A DNA stretch of 64,000 bases from Gerris lacustris (lineage: Eukaryota > Arthropoda > Insecta > Hemiptera > Gerridae), in assembly GCA_951217055.1 (NCBI GenBank), contig OX578276.1, positions 60,077,307-60,141,306 of the forward strand, read 5' to 3'. The translations under genes and the position numbers were made by a program. Below the pieces are notes generated by a model. The model was not told the origin of the DNA, searched no databases, and saw only the letters and a program-made list of their open reading frames with translations. Positions 29,514 through 45,300 of the stretch are shown piece by piece (within the stretch, counting starts at the first letter, position 1; the number at the start of each line of letters is the position of its first letter).

Positions 29514-30879
29514 AATAAGCCAAAAGAAACAATAATAACAATACAAAAACAAAAAAAGTAACAATACAAAAAACGTATTAACTCACCAAACAGATTACTA
29601 TTTTAAAAGTAGCTTTGTAAAATATATTTAGCTCCGAATTCACTGATAAACGAACGAGAAAGTATGTCAGTGAAGTTAAATGTTTTGTTCTTATTATTAC
29701 AAGGCGACTTTGCATCACAAAGGAATCACAAACATCGGCTCATAATTATTAAAACATTGCTACTTGGTCTTTTAGAAATAATGATACTTACCTTGACCAG
29801 TTAATGAACGTAAGAAAATACAAGCAGGATAATTAGTCCTGATAATAGAAGTTGGTTAGGTGTGAGTTTACCGTGTCTAATGTGTCAACAATGTTTATAG
29901 AACCCAACCTATTGCTTAACTCTTCAAATAAGAAGTTATGCAACGTCCTCACAAGTTTTTTTTTTTTCCGAGCCAACAAGTCTTATAAAGCATTGCGGTA
30001 ATATATTAATAACAAGAACTCTATGATATTAGAACATCTAATCCCTAAAATATGTTGGCCTTGACAGTTTCCCCTTTTCTTTTAATGAATATACATTATT
30101 TTAGTCCTTAAAAAATATTCTACTGCCTTAAGTTTCAAATGCGTTTAGCTGTGAAATCTTATCAGAACAAGGCACGATATTTGGGGGGGATAAGTCGACT
30201 GGAAGTCAGAAGAGAAGATGAAATGACATAATATTATGAGATATAAATATGAGTTTATCTCCAGCTCTTGTCAAACAATAAAAAAAAAGAAATAAATGCA
30301 GCTTGTTTTAAATGTGACATAATGGTAAAAAGGTTAGATGTTTTGAATGATCACGCTACTAGAATTAATTAATATAAATAACTATATTGTTTTTTATTTG
30401 TATAGAAATCATATATTATTAGTTTAATTCTTCTCCAATCAATTGAGGACTGAAGAGTATATTCCAAGTGTTTACGGATTTAGTGGTTCCTGCTTTTAGT
30501 TTAACCAGATTTTGTAGTACATTAGATCCACTTTCAGATTTTCATAGTGGTAAAATTTAGAAGTATTTGATTGAAAAACTTAAAAAATTATGTCTATTGC
30601 AAACTATATATGTACCAGATTTAGATTACTATTCTTGATTTGATGTGAGATATTTTAATATTTTTATTAGGAATCTTGAGAAATGTGTTATAATATTATA
30701 TAGCCGACCTGGCGTGAACAATGAAATTATTGACGTAGAAAAACTAAAATAGTCGACTACTTGTATTAAGTATTGATTATTTTATTTTAATCGAAGTTGC
30801 CGTTCGTTCTGTTATTTTCACAGTTAAATTACTAACATTCCCTGCCAATTACTCTTGGCTTTGAAGTTTATTTATAGTG
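29514..30879. other. AT-rich stretch, nothing recognised
   Basis: No supported gene, RNA or repeat on either strand. Confidence 0.5.
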
Positions 30880-31210
30880 AGGATTGGTGGGAGCCGTGAT
30901 GTTGTCTTCTCTTTGTTGGTAGTTATTTGATGGTGAAGGCATCCAGGCTGGATGGTTGGCAGCTATCTAATGGGGAATGTCTTAGCCTCGTGAGTCTTAG
31001 AGAACTCGGGACTAATGATGCCCTGTTTGCTTGGCCCATTAGGCTCCCTGATTTGGCCGAATCTAACTGCTCTCCACAGATAACCGATTGTTAGTGTCTT
31101 CAACACATCCTTATCCATTCCTTCGCTTTCGTTTTTTTTATCTCTTTTCCTTCAATCATATACGCTTGTCTAGAGACTAGTACCCTTTCTTCACCATCCA
31201 TATGCAGCCA
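30880..31210. other. GC-richer patch with an internal diverged duplication
   Basis: TTGGTAGTTATTTGATGGTG (30919 on) and TTGGCAGCTATCTAATGGGG (30956 on) are diverged copies about 37 bp apart. It lacks an ORF. Function unknown. Confidence 0.35.
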
Positions 31211-32099
31211 GTTGTTTTAAAGAATTTTTTTCGATATTTTGTTTGTTAGAATTCTTATAGATGTTTATGTAAAATAATGTAACATAGTCAACTAATAAGT
31301 TCATATTTTGCCGATAAGTCATAGCATCGCAAATTCTAGTGACCTATTTTTAGAGTTTTAAATTATAATTAATGGAAACAACTGTCTTTTGATCAAAAAT
31401 TGACTCATAGGATGGTTGCGTATTTATCAAATTTTAATTCATACACTTATTATTGTTTTCTTCAAATAATAAGTTCATATATATCACTTAAAATTACATA
31501 GAAATTGTGTATAACGAGCCGATAAGCCCTTGGCAATGGGCTTAATTTTATATTTAGAAAAATAAGTAATAATAATTAAATTAATTTAGATGTCTATTTA
31601 AAAATAAGTTATAATATCTATTTGAAGTCCAACAAATCAAAACAAACATTTATTTTTTATTGGAATAAATGTGGTTGCCTTAGCTTAGCAATAACAATTC
31701 ATTTCAAGGTGAGTCGTCGCCGTCGGGACACTACTCGATTATATAAATTATTATAATTATGCAATGGTAGAAATCCTTTTAATATACCTACTCGTAAATT
31801 GATTATATAAAAAATTGAATCTTTTTTATTGTCCTTTTTTTAAAAAAAAAAAAAATATATTCTGTAGTTGTTCAAAACCTAATATTTAAAATTGTATATA
31901 TATTATATTTTATTCGTGTTTTAAATATTAAGGTTTTGGTGAAATGTTTATGATAGTGTTATCGAAGATTTAATTGTAAAAGGGGTATCTTTATTTACAT
32001 ATATTTGTTATATTACTGCGCACACTCTGTTTATTAACTCGTACCTGACATTTATCTTCATTAAGCGTTAGTAATTAGAGAAAGACTTTCTAAATCTGT
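31211..32099. other. AT-rich stretch, nothing recognised
   Basis: No supported feature on either strand. Confidence 0.5.
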
Positions 32100-32700
32100 T
32101 TTTCGGTCCCAAACCAAGTCCGTGACGAAGAAAAATAAACGGAAACAGCTGTAATCTGTATAATATATTCATTACGATACCGGTGTACGAGGGTGTCATC
32201 ACGCAACCGAATTATAACCGGTTTCTCAGCTCGCGTTTTCTTGTCCTATTCTATTTCTGGGACCCGGAATACCCTTCGCCTAATTGCCGGTAATGACCCT
32301 ACTCCAGTGAAGGTACTTACGGAGTTAAGAGTGGCCTCTATTGCATAACCCAACAATCTCATATTTGGCTTAGAGCTAGGAACCTCGGCATACTAATGTC
32401 AAATCTAGTGACAATGTTTCTATGACCCATTGTTCTACGAGAAACTCACTAAATTAAGATTGGTATAAACAATGAAGAAGTCGACCCTGTAATGAATTTT
32501 CCTACGCTTTCACTGCTGCGAGTTATATCTGACACTTTCCTTCTGCTGGTTGGAATTAGAGGTCATTCTCGTCCTTGGTCCATATATTCTGACACGTCCT
32601 TCCTCTTCACACTCTCACCCTAACACTTGCTCTAGACCAAACCGCAAGACTTCGGCTATACTCGGCTTGGCCCACCTTTATTAGCTCTTACCTTTTTTTA
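32100..32700. other. GC-richer patch, the longest in the window
   Basis: About 600 bp of near-balanced base composition with several CpG, stop codons in all frames and no RNA-like fold that I recognise. It could be an old unrecognised repeat or a conserved non-coding element. Confidence 0.35.
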
Positions 32701-33380
32701 AGCTATTTATACCATATTATTTAAAGATGCGGAAAAGTTAACCGCGTTTAATGATTTCAGTCATGCGAATACTGCTGGATAACATTAGTATCTTAATTCT
32801 TTCCCACATACTGCTATATAAACATCTTACATATATCTTTTTTTTTACAAAATATGGTCATCGTATTAGGTGTACTTTGTTCTTTTAATTCTTCCAATTT
32901 ATAACTAATTTTTTTTACGAAAATACTTTTTAAAATGACTTGCTTTTTAAAGTATTGAATTCCCGAAAGTGTCAAATTTCTTGTGTTGCCTTATAACATA
33001 GTTATTTTTTACCTGAGATAGTCATTCTCTTTGACAGTTATTCTAATCTTTATTTATGCTATAAAGATCATTTTATTATTTCATGTTTTATTGGAACTTG
33101 TCTGTATTTAAATATATACATTTATTGTTTTGTATGGGCGCGAATTTTTTGCATGATTATATATAATGGTAAATATTAAAATAACTGTTACTGCCAAAAA
33201 TTAGAAAGACTAAATGAAGTGATTTGTACATGGGAATGTTTAAAGGAGTAAGAGTGACTACAGGACAGGATTTTATTTTTTTTATTTTTAGTATGTGTCA
33301 GATTTATCAATTTATTTTGAAAATATTTTTATTTATAAATACAATTTTTAATATTAAATTTAACGTATTTTTTTTTTTCG

Positions 33381-34200
33381 ATTCCAAAGAGTTTCAAATA
33401 ATTCGTAAGGCAAAGAGATATACTTAGTCCACTCCTCTTTATCCTTCTTATGGTTGACGTCATCCGAGCATGTGGGAGCGGAACATGTTATACTATTGGA
33501 GATTGGCAGTTAAACTAAGAGCCTTGCTTACGGAGATGATGTAATAATTGTATCAAGTGAAAAAAATGTTGAAAAACAAGTGAAATACTTTAAATATCTA
33601 GGAACACTCTTCGGTACAGATAGCAAACTTATAAACAATGAAAGTGATGAAGTGAATGCGATAACAGCATTCGCTGGAAATAGGAATTCGCTGGCCTTAA
33701 TAGGAAGTTTTTAGGAAAACAGGAAGTATCCAAATGTACAAAAATGCTTGTATATAAAAATACTTATGTTCTTGTTTTAAACTATGGTTCAAAATGTTAG
33801 GCACTAACCGATAGACAGCATATAAGCTTACAAACCTCTGAAATGAGGTATCTAAGGCTAAGTAAGTTAGAAGGAAAAACAAGACGAGATAAAATTAGAA
33901 ATCAGACCTTCCGAGATAAACTCTAAATTAGCTTTATTATAGACAGTCTAAACTAATCAGCTGAGGTGGTTTGGACATGTCACGAGAATTGATAAAGGTA
34001 GATACCCAAAATGAAGTTATGAAACCGCGCTAAGTTATGAAGTCGGGAAGGAAGAAGACCTCGGTGCAGATGGATAACAAAATGGGAAGGTAATATATCA
34101 CGACCGTACTGTACTCCAAAACCGTGAAGAGCCCTGATCCAAGCAAGAGAAGATCTCAGCGCTTGGAAAACTCTTTGTAGATCCTCTAGAAGAAGGTGCG
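33381..34200 (+). pseudogene. Decayed LINE reverse transcriptase (3' half)
   Basis: Reading across frames gives the C-terminal half of a non-LTR reverse transcriptase. VRQRDILSPLLFILLM is at about 33405-33452, followed by the catalytic-type LAYGDDVIIV at 33523-33552 (YADD in most relatives). KYFKYLGTLFG follows directly, so about 40 residues usual between these blocks are missing. Further on are SKCTKMLVYKN, LNYGSKC then a stop, EMRYLRLSKLEGKTRRDKIRN, QLRWFGHVTRIDKGRYPK, EGRRPRCRWITKWE and AREDLSAWKTLCR. Several stops and frameshifts break it. It is dead, and strongly diverged from any intact copy. The clade is not resolved. Confidence 0.85.
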
Positions 34201-34359
34201 ATTAGGAGTAAAGAATTAATTTTCCGCGGTTAATACTGATGAAGAGGTCACCTAATGATTTACCCCGGTGTATATTGTGTACAGTCTGTTAAAAGAAGTT
34301 GTGGTATCTACACTTAACTGCATTCGATTAAAAATTAAAAGAATAGAAACTATTAATTC

Positions 34360-36850
<2,491 letters not shown>

Positions 36851-37384
36851 AATATTTCTGCCAATTGGGTGTTGCACATAGCTTTTTCGCATCCATAACA
36901 TGATTGCATAGATCATTCACTCTGCATTGTGTATATTGTCACATGTGGCAAGGATATCACGTTTGCGCATGCGCATTGGCTACAACTGACTGGATCATGA
37001 TGAAATTCATATGGCACCATCTAACGTTTGAACCTCAACTATCCTCCAAATTTAACAAAATAGGTCCATTAGGTCTCGAGAAATCGACGTTTGGAGGATC
37101 TGGGCAGAAGATACCATTGATCCCCGAGCGATAAAATTTAGAGGGGAGTATCTAGAGCCTAACCCGCGTAATCCCTAAAAAATCATCAAAATCGGATGAA
37201 AATTGTGGAAGTTATGTGTATGGCAAGGATTCGCGGACACAAAAACCGACAGGCCGACTGACAGACAGACACGAAAGTCTAAAACATTAAAAGCGAGTGG
37301 AGATTTTGATTTCGGAAGGAAAAAAGTACCTACCAAAAGTGAACACAATGCTTTCGCTACTTTTGGTAGACTCGGAAGCAATAT
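36851..37384 (-). mobile_element. Repeat family A, near-complete inverted copy
   Basis: Read on the minus strand it starts at 37384 with GCTTCCGAGTCTACC and AGTAGCGAAAGC, the 5' hairpin. It continues with GCATTGTGTTCACTTTTGG, carries GTCTGTCTGTCAGTC and GTGTCCGCGAATCC, and ends at 36851 with GCGAAAAAGCTATGTGC...CCAATTGGCAG. The inside includes phrases not in the 24341 copy, such as GATCCTCCAAACGTCGAT. It is therefore a divergent subfamily. In the inner stem, TTACC/GGTAA is replaced by CTAC/GTAG, so pairing is kept. Confidence 0.75.
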
Positions 37385-37469
37385 CTATGTTACATACAAC
37401 TCATACTAAACTTTCTCTTAAACAAAATTTCTTCGTCCAGTGTTTTTTAACATCCATCGTTAAGGATAT

Positions 37470-37745
37470 GATTGATAAAAATAAAAGAGAAGCAAATTGT
37501 CTATGCCACTTTCACTCTCAGACACTTAACTTGCCCTTCAGTCGTCCTCAACCAAGGTGTGATCCCACTATCCTGTACAGTAAGAAGATAATTAGGCCTA
37601 CATTTTGTCCGACGGTTGACTTGGGCCCAACACATTAAAACCAAAATTACGCACACAAACAGACGGTATAAATTCCTTTTGCAACTCCTTGACCGAAGAT
37701 CCCACCTTTCCCTTCTGCACAAGCGTCTGCACAGTCGGACAAACT
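37470..37745 (+). pseudogene. Decayed jockey-like LINE reverse transcriptase fragment
   Basis: The frame ending at 37745 reads KIKEKQIVYATFTLRHLTC, then PSVVLNQGVIPLSCTVRR, a stop at 37589-37591, then LGLHFVRRLTWAQHIKTKI, TNRRYKFLLQLLDRRSHLSL and LHKRLHS. This matches the thumb and connection region of jockey-clade reverse transcriptases (KINE.KS..VTFTLR, I P....VKYLGL..D..LTW..HI..K, then L..LL...S.LSL..K). Only this piece survives, it holds a stop, and it ends where a family B copy begins. Confidence 0.8.
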
Positions 37746-37749
37746 ACTC

Positions 37750-37861
37750 ATTTACACACATTTTTTTAAAACCACATTTTTGGACTCAGGGGACCTTAAA
37801 AATTGTAAATCCACCAAAATCGAATATTTGATCACAATACTCTGTCTCTATATATACTATA
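37750..37861 (+). repeat. Repeat family B fragment
   Basis: CACATTTTTGGACTCAGGGG (37773 on), then CACAATACTCTGTCTC. It directly follows the jockey-like fragment. Confidence 0.65.
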
Positions 37862-38787
37862 CATATATTTTAGAGAGTAAAATATATATTTATTGAGCAA
37901 TTATTTACAAAAAATAATAAATCTTATTTGAAACTAATAAGATAATATTCTCAATTGGCTGCAGTAAACTATTATTTTAAAATCAATAATTTGAGTTTAA
38001 GAGAGTTTTCTTAAATATATTTTATTGCTTAATGATTTTATTTTTTAGATTTTATTTTATTAAATTTATTATAATTGACACGATTACATCTTATCTATTA
38101 ATTATATATGGTAACTTGAACCTGCATTAATTGAACTGTTGTAAAAGTTGATATTGGATAACATAATTAGGAGTGGCAATGTACTCCTACTGTTAATCAG
38201 ATAACCTATGAGAGGTTTTATGCAGTAGAGGTCGTAAAGCCTTTACTCTAACAACAGGACAATAGGCCGCATTGGCTTTGGACATGCCCTTAGCCGAAGA
38301 GACATGTCGATGGTTCATCCTCTGTTCACTAAATATATATTACCTATTTAACCCTTTGAGCTAAGCTTCTCTAATTACTAGAGTGCATGTCTAATGTAAT
38401 TTTCTTTACATCACTTTTAATTGGCATTGTTTTCTTTTGTAATATCTAAATAGATTTACATTCTAATGCAAAGGGAGAAAATATTGGGATAGTGTGAAAT
38501 TAGTTTTTTTATGGATTTATTTTCGATATTTTGATAGTTGTACACATTTTAAGACCTCCTGAGTCCAAATAGTGTTTTTTTGTTCTGGGAAATCAGTCAT
38601 AAACAACGGTCTTCAGTTCATTTAGAAAGAAGTGAATTTTACATTTGTATATTTTGTTATTTTTTTTTCGACTGGGCAGAAGACACTGCGATGTATATTA
38701 TAATTTTTTTGACGTTAAACGCTTTATTTATTATCTAATCTAACCTGCTGGTGATTATTCTCTTTATCTGATCGAGTGAAAGTTTTT

Positions 38788-38912
<125 letters not shown>

Positions 38913-39149
38913 AAAAAATAATTGCCCTACAGCCTTCAATAAATTAATAACGTTCCCTAAGGGTTTATTCGCGTAAAAGTATTATTTATGTCGAAAAAAA
39001 TGTGTTTGGTTGCGGGACGGGGTGAAAGCTTGTGATATTCGTTATATAGGCTGTTTGTATGTATCATAATTCTTATATTATGCATCCTCTGGTAGCCCGT
39101 GAATTCACTAAGACGCTTCGTTGTTTTTTTTTAAAAAAAAATTAGCCAT

Positions 39150-39190
39150 AATACCGTAGAGGCCGGTACCGCTTCTACTACTACGGTATT
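39150..39190. repeat. Perfect 10-bp inverted repeat
   Basis: AATACCGTAG at 39150-39159 and CTACGGTATT at 39181-39190, with a GC-rich 21-nt spacer containing the palindrome GGTACC. Confidence 0.85.
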
Positions 39191-41328
39191 CTGGCATGAC
39201 AGATGCTATAGAGCCCCTTTAATACTTCCTCATTTCGATCGATAGGCATATTACTATCATTATTTTTCAGTTTGTTTAATTACATAATATATCATGTAAA
39301 TCCTTTTGACTTGTAATATATTAAAACGATATTCCTTAAAACTCCCGGAAAGGTACGGTATGGATCTGACGAGAAAGTGACGGGGTCAAAATGTCAATCC
39401 CTCTTAAGATTTTTGTCTAACATGAAATCCTAATATCTTTTGTCGAATGCTAAAACAAACAAAAGTTTCCTACTCCAGTATTATTGTCGTACGAATTGTC
39501 AAAGGTCCGGGCATTAAACTTCCCCTTTAATAACAAACCCCTTGTTATATATATTTTCTTTATGAAGCTAAATATATGGGATCTCGAATTATTTATATCT
39601 TAAACTATAACCGTTTGTTGTTTCTATATGATGTCCTGCTTTGACTGAATATTGTTAAACAAGATTTTGTTGGGTCCATGCTTTGTATATTTAGATTATT
39701 TAAATTTCAAAGTAACTACAGAATATGCGTACATAAGTAATATCAGAGTTTTATCTTAAACTTTAGTTTCAATAACAACTAAATTCTGTTCTTGTTACAT
39801 TATTATATGTACAATTAGAACAAGGATTATTATTGTTAAACTGGGTTTAAACTTGAACTTGAGTATTAGTAACTAGAATTTTGAGGTCATTTGATGTAAT
39901 TGAAAGATTTAACTTCTTCTTACTGTTTACCTCTCTAAAATAACTAAACCTACTTGATCAGTTATTATAGTTATATATATATAAGTAGCAAAAGTAGTAG
40001 TAACATATAAAATTTTGTTAATTGTTACATTTATAAATAGTGCATGCCAATTTCGTAGTGGTAGTATCATTGTTATTTTCTTGAATAACAAAACACAATT
40101 TGACCTTTTAACTAGGAACTAACTTTAGAAGTGAGAGAAAAGCCGGAGCTGTGACAAATTAGCTGAAGTGAATGAGTCCTTGTATATAATTATAATTTGA
40201 AGAGCCGCTAAACCCGTGGGAAATATCCCCGAGTTTAATATCGGTCCGTCAAATATTATGTTTAGATGTTAAACTAGTCATTTCATCTCTAACCCTTGTC
40301 TGCCAACTTACTCCCATTGTCATGCCAAGTACATCCCAGACCTGTCATTAATTATAAATTTACAGTTAAATTTAAATAAATTATAGTATATAATTAAGAT
40401 TATAAGTTATGAATTACCAATAATATAATTAGTAAAGGCAATCAATCTTGTTACAATAAAATATAAATAATCATAACATATAGACAACAATAACAATTTA
40501 TATATACATACACACAATTTTTTTAACAATTAATAAACTAATAGTTTTACTGATTACTGTTGGCCAAAATATATTATTTAGAAATGTGGTTCAAATTTTT
40601 TTTAAAAAACGTAAATAGCAAATTTTTCCTGAAAATAAAATAAAATATTTATGTATCAAATAATAAACTAACAATTGAAAAACATATTTCTAGCTTTTTT
40701 TTCTAAACACTATCATCCGCATTAATTCATTGCGTACAATGTTTCTGATTATTAAAGTGTTATGTTATTTTTCAATTAATACGCATTTTATTTGTACTTC
40801 GTAAATATAAAAGTTCTTATATTAAAGTTTTTATAAAAGTTCTACTCTATCTGTAATATAGTATTTTGTATAACGATATAAAATAAATTGCCATTAACTT
40901 CGAATTTTAATAAAAAAAAAAAGTACACTTTACAAATTAATAATTGAACATATAGTATAACTATATTTTAATATTAACAGAATTAAAAATAAATATATAA
41001 TTAAATGAGAATATGAACTTTAAAGGTCAGCGTTAAAGGACCCAAACTGCCTTCGCTTGGGTTTATATTTGAACGTATCCATTTTTTATTAAATTAAGGT
41101 CTCTTTTAAAATAGTTATAGGAAAGGAGAGTGAAAATCATTTTAAATTAATAATAAAATGTGAAGATCCAAAGGTTATATGATACCAACAGCATAAGGGT
41201 ATAGAAAAGACTCTTAAAGCCTTTTATCTTTTCTCAGAATTTCAGGATTGATGAAATTTGAGGTAGTCTTGAAGGTTTTATTATTTATAACGGTAAAATC
41301 AGTTTTAAAGAAAATTATAATACGTATT

Positions 41329-41340
41329 TCACACACACAC

Positions 41341-41396
<56 letters not shown>
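41329..41396. repeat. (CA)n-(TA)n compound microsatellite
   Basis: CACACACACACG at 41331-41342 leads into TA to 41396, just left of the minus-strand hammerhead-like motif. Confidence 0.95.
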
Positions 41397-41399
<3 letters not shown>

Positions 41400-41471
41400 T
41401 AAATTCTCGACCGCAAATATAAACAGAAAACAAACAAAACTCAGGTTTCGGTCACAAAAATCGTCTTTATG

Positions 41472-41523
41472 TTACAATCCCGACGTTTCGGTTTTTACTT
41501 AAAACCTTCTTCAGGGGCCGTAA
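41472..41523 (-). ncRNA. Hammerhead-ribozyme-like motif A (Penelope-like element type)
   Basis: On the minus strand the core CTGAAGA (41514-41508) is followed by a stem-loop, GGTTTT/AAAACC, then GAAAC and GTC (41489-41482). Helix I forms outside: CCC with GGG next to the core, an internal loop, then TTAC (41523-41520) with GTAA (41475-41472). Core CUGANGA, GAAA and a GUC cleavage site are the invariant parts of hammerhead ribozymes. GAAAC directly joined to GUC leaves a helix III of only two pairs and no loop, as in the small PLE-associated hammerheads that cleave as dimers. One extra A sits between core and helix II. The predicted cut is between 41482 and 41481. Activity is untested. Confidence 0.65.
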
Positions 41524-41563
41524 AACATCTAAACAACGACTCTCCCTCGGAGTTTTTTTTGTT

Positions 41564-41714
<151 letters not shown>

Positions 41715-41715
41715 G

Positions 41716-41749
<34 letters not shown>

Positions 41750-41984
41750 AATCATTTTGTGTTGTCAAATCTGTTGATGTCCCTTATAATCAATCCGTAT
41801 ACTAATGCCGAGATGCTCTTCATTTATGGACTTGCTGATGGCGTTGCATTAGAAGCTAAGCTGTTGATTGAAGAGACAAAAAAGTTGTATTTTTAGTTTC
41901 TTTATCTAAAAAAATATCAAAATTAGAAAAAAGTAGTGGCGTACACATTGTATATTGGAAACAATGCATTTCCGGACCTATGTG

Positions 41985-42330
41985 TGTATCGTCTCCGATT
42001 TCAAAAACTCTAGGACAGAAATCTGTTTCAGACATCAAGGAACATTTGCTTTCGAGCTTACCGAAGGTAACAGAAGCGATGTGATAGTTCTGAAGAATCA
42101 AAATATTTTATTTAATATTATTTTAAGTTATCATCACGCTGCACCACACCCTGAAGATGCTTCTAGTAGTGGAAGCGAAACGTCGGATTTCAACCCCTTC
42201 GTGACGCGGATTTCACTGGAAACCAAGCTGTTTATTTTGACAAGAATAGGTTGTAAAAGCATAAAATCATTGAATTATACGAAATAGGACCGGAGGAAGA
42301 TATGTACCACACAAATTGACAGACCCGTGG
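41985..42330 (+). repeat. Repeat family A, rearranged and interrupted copy
   Basis: The order of blocks is unusual. GTCTCCGATTTCAAAAACTC and GACATCAAGGAACATTT come first, then a second 5' start, GCTTTCGAGCTTACCGAAGG (from 42050). Next follows non-family sequence with hammerhead-like motif B, and finally the 3' end GGAGGAAGATATGTACCACACAAATTGACAGAC at 42292-42325. It looks like two family A units joined head to tail, with a Penelope-type insertion in the second. The 110-codon ORF here is composite chance. Confidence 0.6.
42134..42204 (+). ncRNA. Hammerhead-ribozyme-like motif B (Penelope-like element type)
   Basis: The core CTGAAGA is at 42151-42157. One extra T follows, then helix II GCTTC (42159-42163) with GAAGC (42172-42176), then GAAAC (42177-42181) joined to GTC (42182-42184). 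Next to the core, CC (42149-42150) pairs with GG (42185-42186). An outer helix TCACG (42134-42138) pairs with CGTGA (42200-42204) across a large internal loop. The design matches motif A, including the extra nucleotide after CTGAAGA and the two-pair helix III. The predicted cut is after 42184. It is weaker than motif A in helix I. Confidence 0.6.
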
Positions 42331-45300
42331 AGAAGTCTACAAATTAATGCAAAAACTTGTACGTCTTAAAAATGTTTCTTGTAACATTGAAGTTAATTAC
42401 TAAAATGTTTTGATCTTTATATTTTTATTTCGTATATTTTGGTTTTAATTGACGTAATAATAACAATGAAAAAGTTATTTTTGCCATATTTCAAGCAAAT
42501 CATAATATCTCAATCTTCTTTTTCATTAGTTTTGGCCGTTAATAAAAAGCACTCAACTTGTTATCAAGCCTGTACTCTGCACCTTTTAAAGTCACCGTCT
42601 AGGTTTTAACTACCTACTAATACTACTAAATCATTGATAGTAATTTAATGAGAAAATAAGATCAAAAGGAGATAAAAGTTTTATTTCGTTTTTTCTAGAA
42701 ATTTTACTAGTATATTAGACAATTTGAAACAATTATATTTATCAGCCAGTAAACGAAAGGCTGTGATAGTACCGAACAATAATAATATCGATGTTTTGTT
42801 CTAAGGCTCAGTAAGTTTTCTTTGCAAGTAATATAAAAAGTATAGCCTTCTTTATTTTTTAATAATAAGCTATTTAATTTTACGGCAAATTATTAATATT
42901 ACTTCTTTTACAGTTAACAATTATTTCAATGAACTATTAATACCATGTATGTATTTAATAAAAACGTATAATGTAACTAAATTATAAGTTAATGTCTTAC
43001 TTTTATGAACTTATATTGCAAATTACGGAGGTACTTTCTCATTTTTTGATTCTTTATTAAGAATTAAGCTGAGTTACATCGTTCTGTAAATTACTGAATT
43101 ACGTTTATTTTTCTTTATTAATTTAATTATTGCTAATGCATGTGTGTACCGTGTGCACGATATTGTCTCTCCTCTTGATGAAGTTAAAAGTTGTAAATAA
43201 TTCGAGAGATCCTAATATCGCCTCAGGTCTTCATTTTCGCAATTACTCTTATAAGGGATTAAGTTCTTAATTTTCACTCCTCGCGTGATTAAATGTTTAT
43301 ATGTTACTTCATTCGCTTTGCTTTATTTTAATTCATAAATACGTTCAGAGTTATTTTTTTCCGATAAAGATTTCCATATCTTCATTTCAATTTCAGCTTC
43401 CGGGTGTTCTTAGATGCTAATTTTTTGAATGATTGGACAATTTCCTAAGAATTTTTTCCTCTGATATGTGAGTTTTATTTTTTAAAGTGGCAAAATTATA
43501 CAGTGGCCTCCACATGCTGTTATTAGACATCTTAGTTTCCTAATTTCTAGCGCGCTAGCCTTTCATATATTTAAGACTGCTATTTAACCACCTAAACATT
43601 CACTTTTTCTACCTAAAAAAATATTTTCTGAATTCTTGTGTTTATTTGTACAGTACTAGTCTTATTATAATTAGTATTAATTTGTTTCACCATCACATTA
43701 ATAATTTTATATTAATAAATAAATCATGATAAGTAAACTGATGACTCAAACAGACTAATTTTGAAACCTTAATATTATTGTGACCAGTGAACTTGTTGGT
43801 GACCAATACTTTGTGGTTTTTAGTCAATATAAGTAAGTTGGGTGAAATATTGATAGTAGGATGTTATTTGGTTCAGCAATTCAGCACAAATGTTGTTGGA
43901 CACTGAATTTAGTTAACGAAACAAACTCTAATAATAGGACTGGAGATAAAAATTCAGCCTAAAGAGGGTTTGGTCTTTTTTGTTTTGTAAGGCATTCAAT
44001 AGTCGATAGCAGGCACGAAGCCAGAGGATGAGACCGACAACATCCCTTTTAAAATTCAAATAATATGAATGAGATAGGTCCTAAATGTGTCTATACGCAA
44101 AACGTTTGGGCTACTTCTAGCGATGTATAAATTTAGTTCAAAACAATTTTGTTTTTTTGTTTACCTCACATCTAAAGATAAATACATTCATGGTCTCAAG
44201 ACGTAACAACTTATTAAGTATTCATTATGCTCTGAGATATTTTATTTCGTTATGAGATTATTTGATTCAATTAAAATGCGAGAGAGAAAATAAGAATAAA
44301 CACTAAGTAAGTTTGAGTATTAATTTTTAATTCAGCATTTTTATTATTAAGCATTCGGCCTCGAATTTCTTGGTTTTTTTCAAATTGTTTTCTCCAATAT
44401 CAATTTCAGAGTCCGCTTTCTTACGATTTGCATTTTTACTCCTCTTCTTTTTTTGATTATCGGTTGTAATTATATTTAACATGATAGTTCCTTGTGTTGA
44501 TATAAAAAAAGGTAAATTACTTAGCGGCACCTTGACTTGACAAGGTTAACTGCTTCTGTTTAGTCCAGGACCACATGAACGAGCCTCGTGTCAAAACGTT
44601 TAGTTGTCTTTGAAATTGATCCTGGTGTGACAAGTCATTAAAAAAATTAATTATTTATTTTTTGCATTTGTACTTCTTTTAACTTAAATTATATAACGTT
44701 TCCTCTTACCTTTACGTTTCTCTTTTTTAAAAGAAAAAAAATTTAAAAACTTTTTTTTTTTATTAAAGTCTGATTTTTTAGAAGCAATAATAATATCTAG
44801 TTATTCTTATTATATTTTTTGTCCATTCATACTTTTTAATTTAGACGTAAAAATAAAAGGTTTGATTACATAAAATAATGTATTTATATAACTAAATTTG
44901 GCTTTTATAAGTCAATCGTCAAAACTAAGTAAAACTCAAAACGATTTGGATTTTTGGATAATTGTGTTTTAACTTTGATATCAGGGAAAATGCCTAATTC
45001 TTAGTTACATTTGTTTCCCGATTAAATAATTATAGATGTGTGTATTGGTTTTACTTTCTCATTAATATAGTTTTTTAAAAAAATGGAGTCAATAAAATTT
45101 AAAATATCAAAGTATAATTTTTTTAAATTTTAAATTTCCGTAAAATGATTCCTTCCTTTTTATATTTACTAGAGAGCTGTAATTCTATAGTTTATATTAA
45201 CTAAATAGAATCTCCTTCATGGTTTTTTTTTATCTCTCGTGCCACGGGTATCGATAAATATATGAATCTATAGAAATTAAATGTAAGAATTATCCTCAGC

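Noticed and set aside
41955..42287. 110-codon ORF
   Set aside because: It crosses a family A fragment and the hammerhead-like motif B, so the frame is composite chance.
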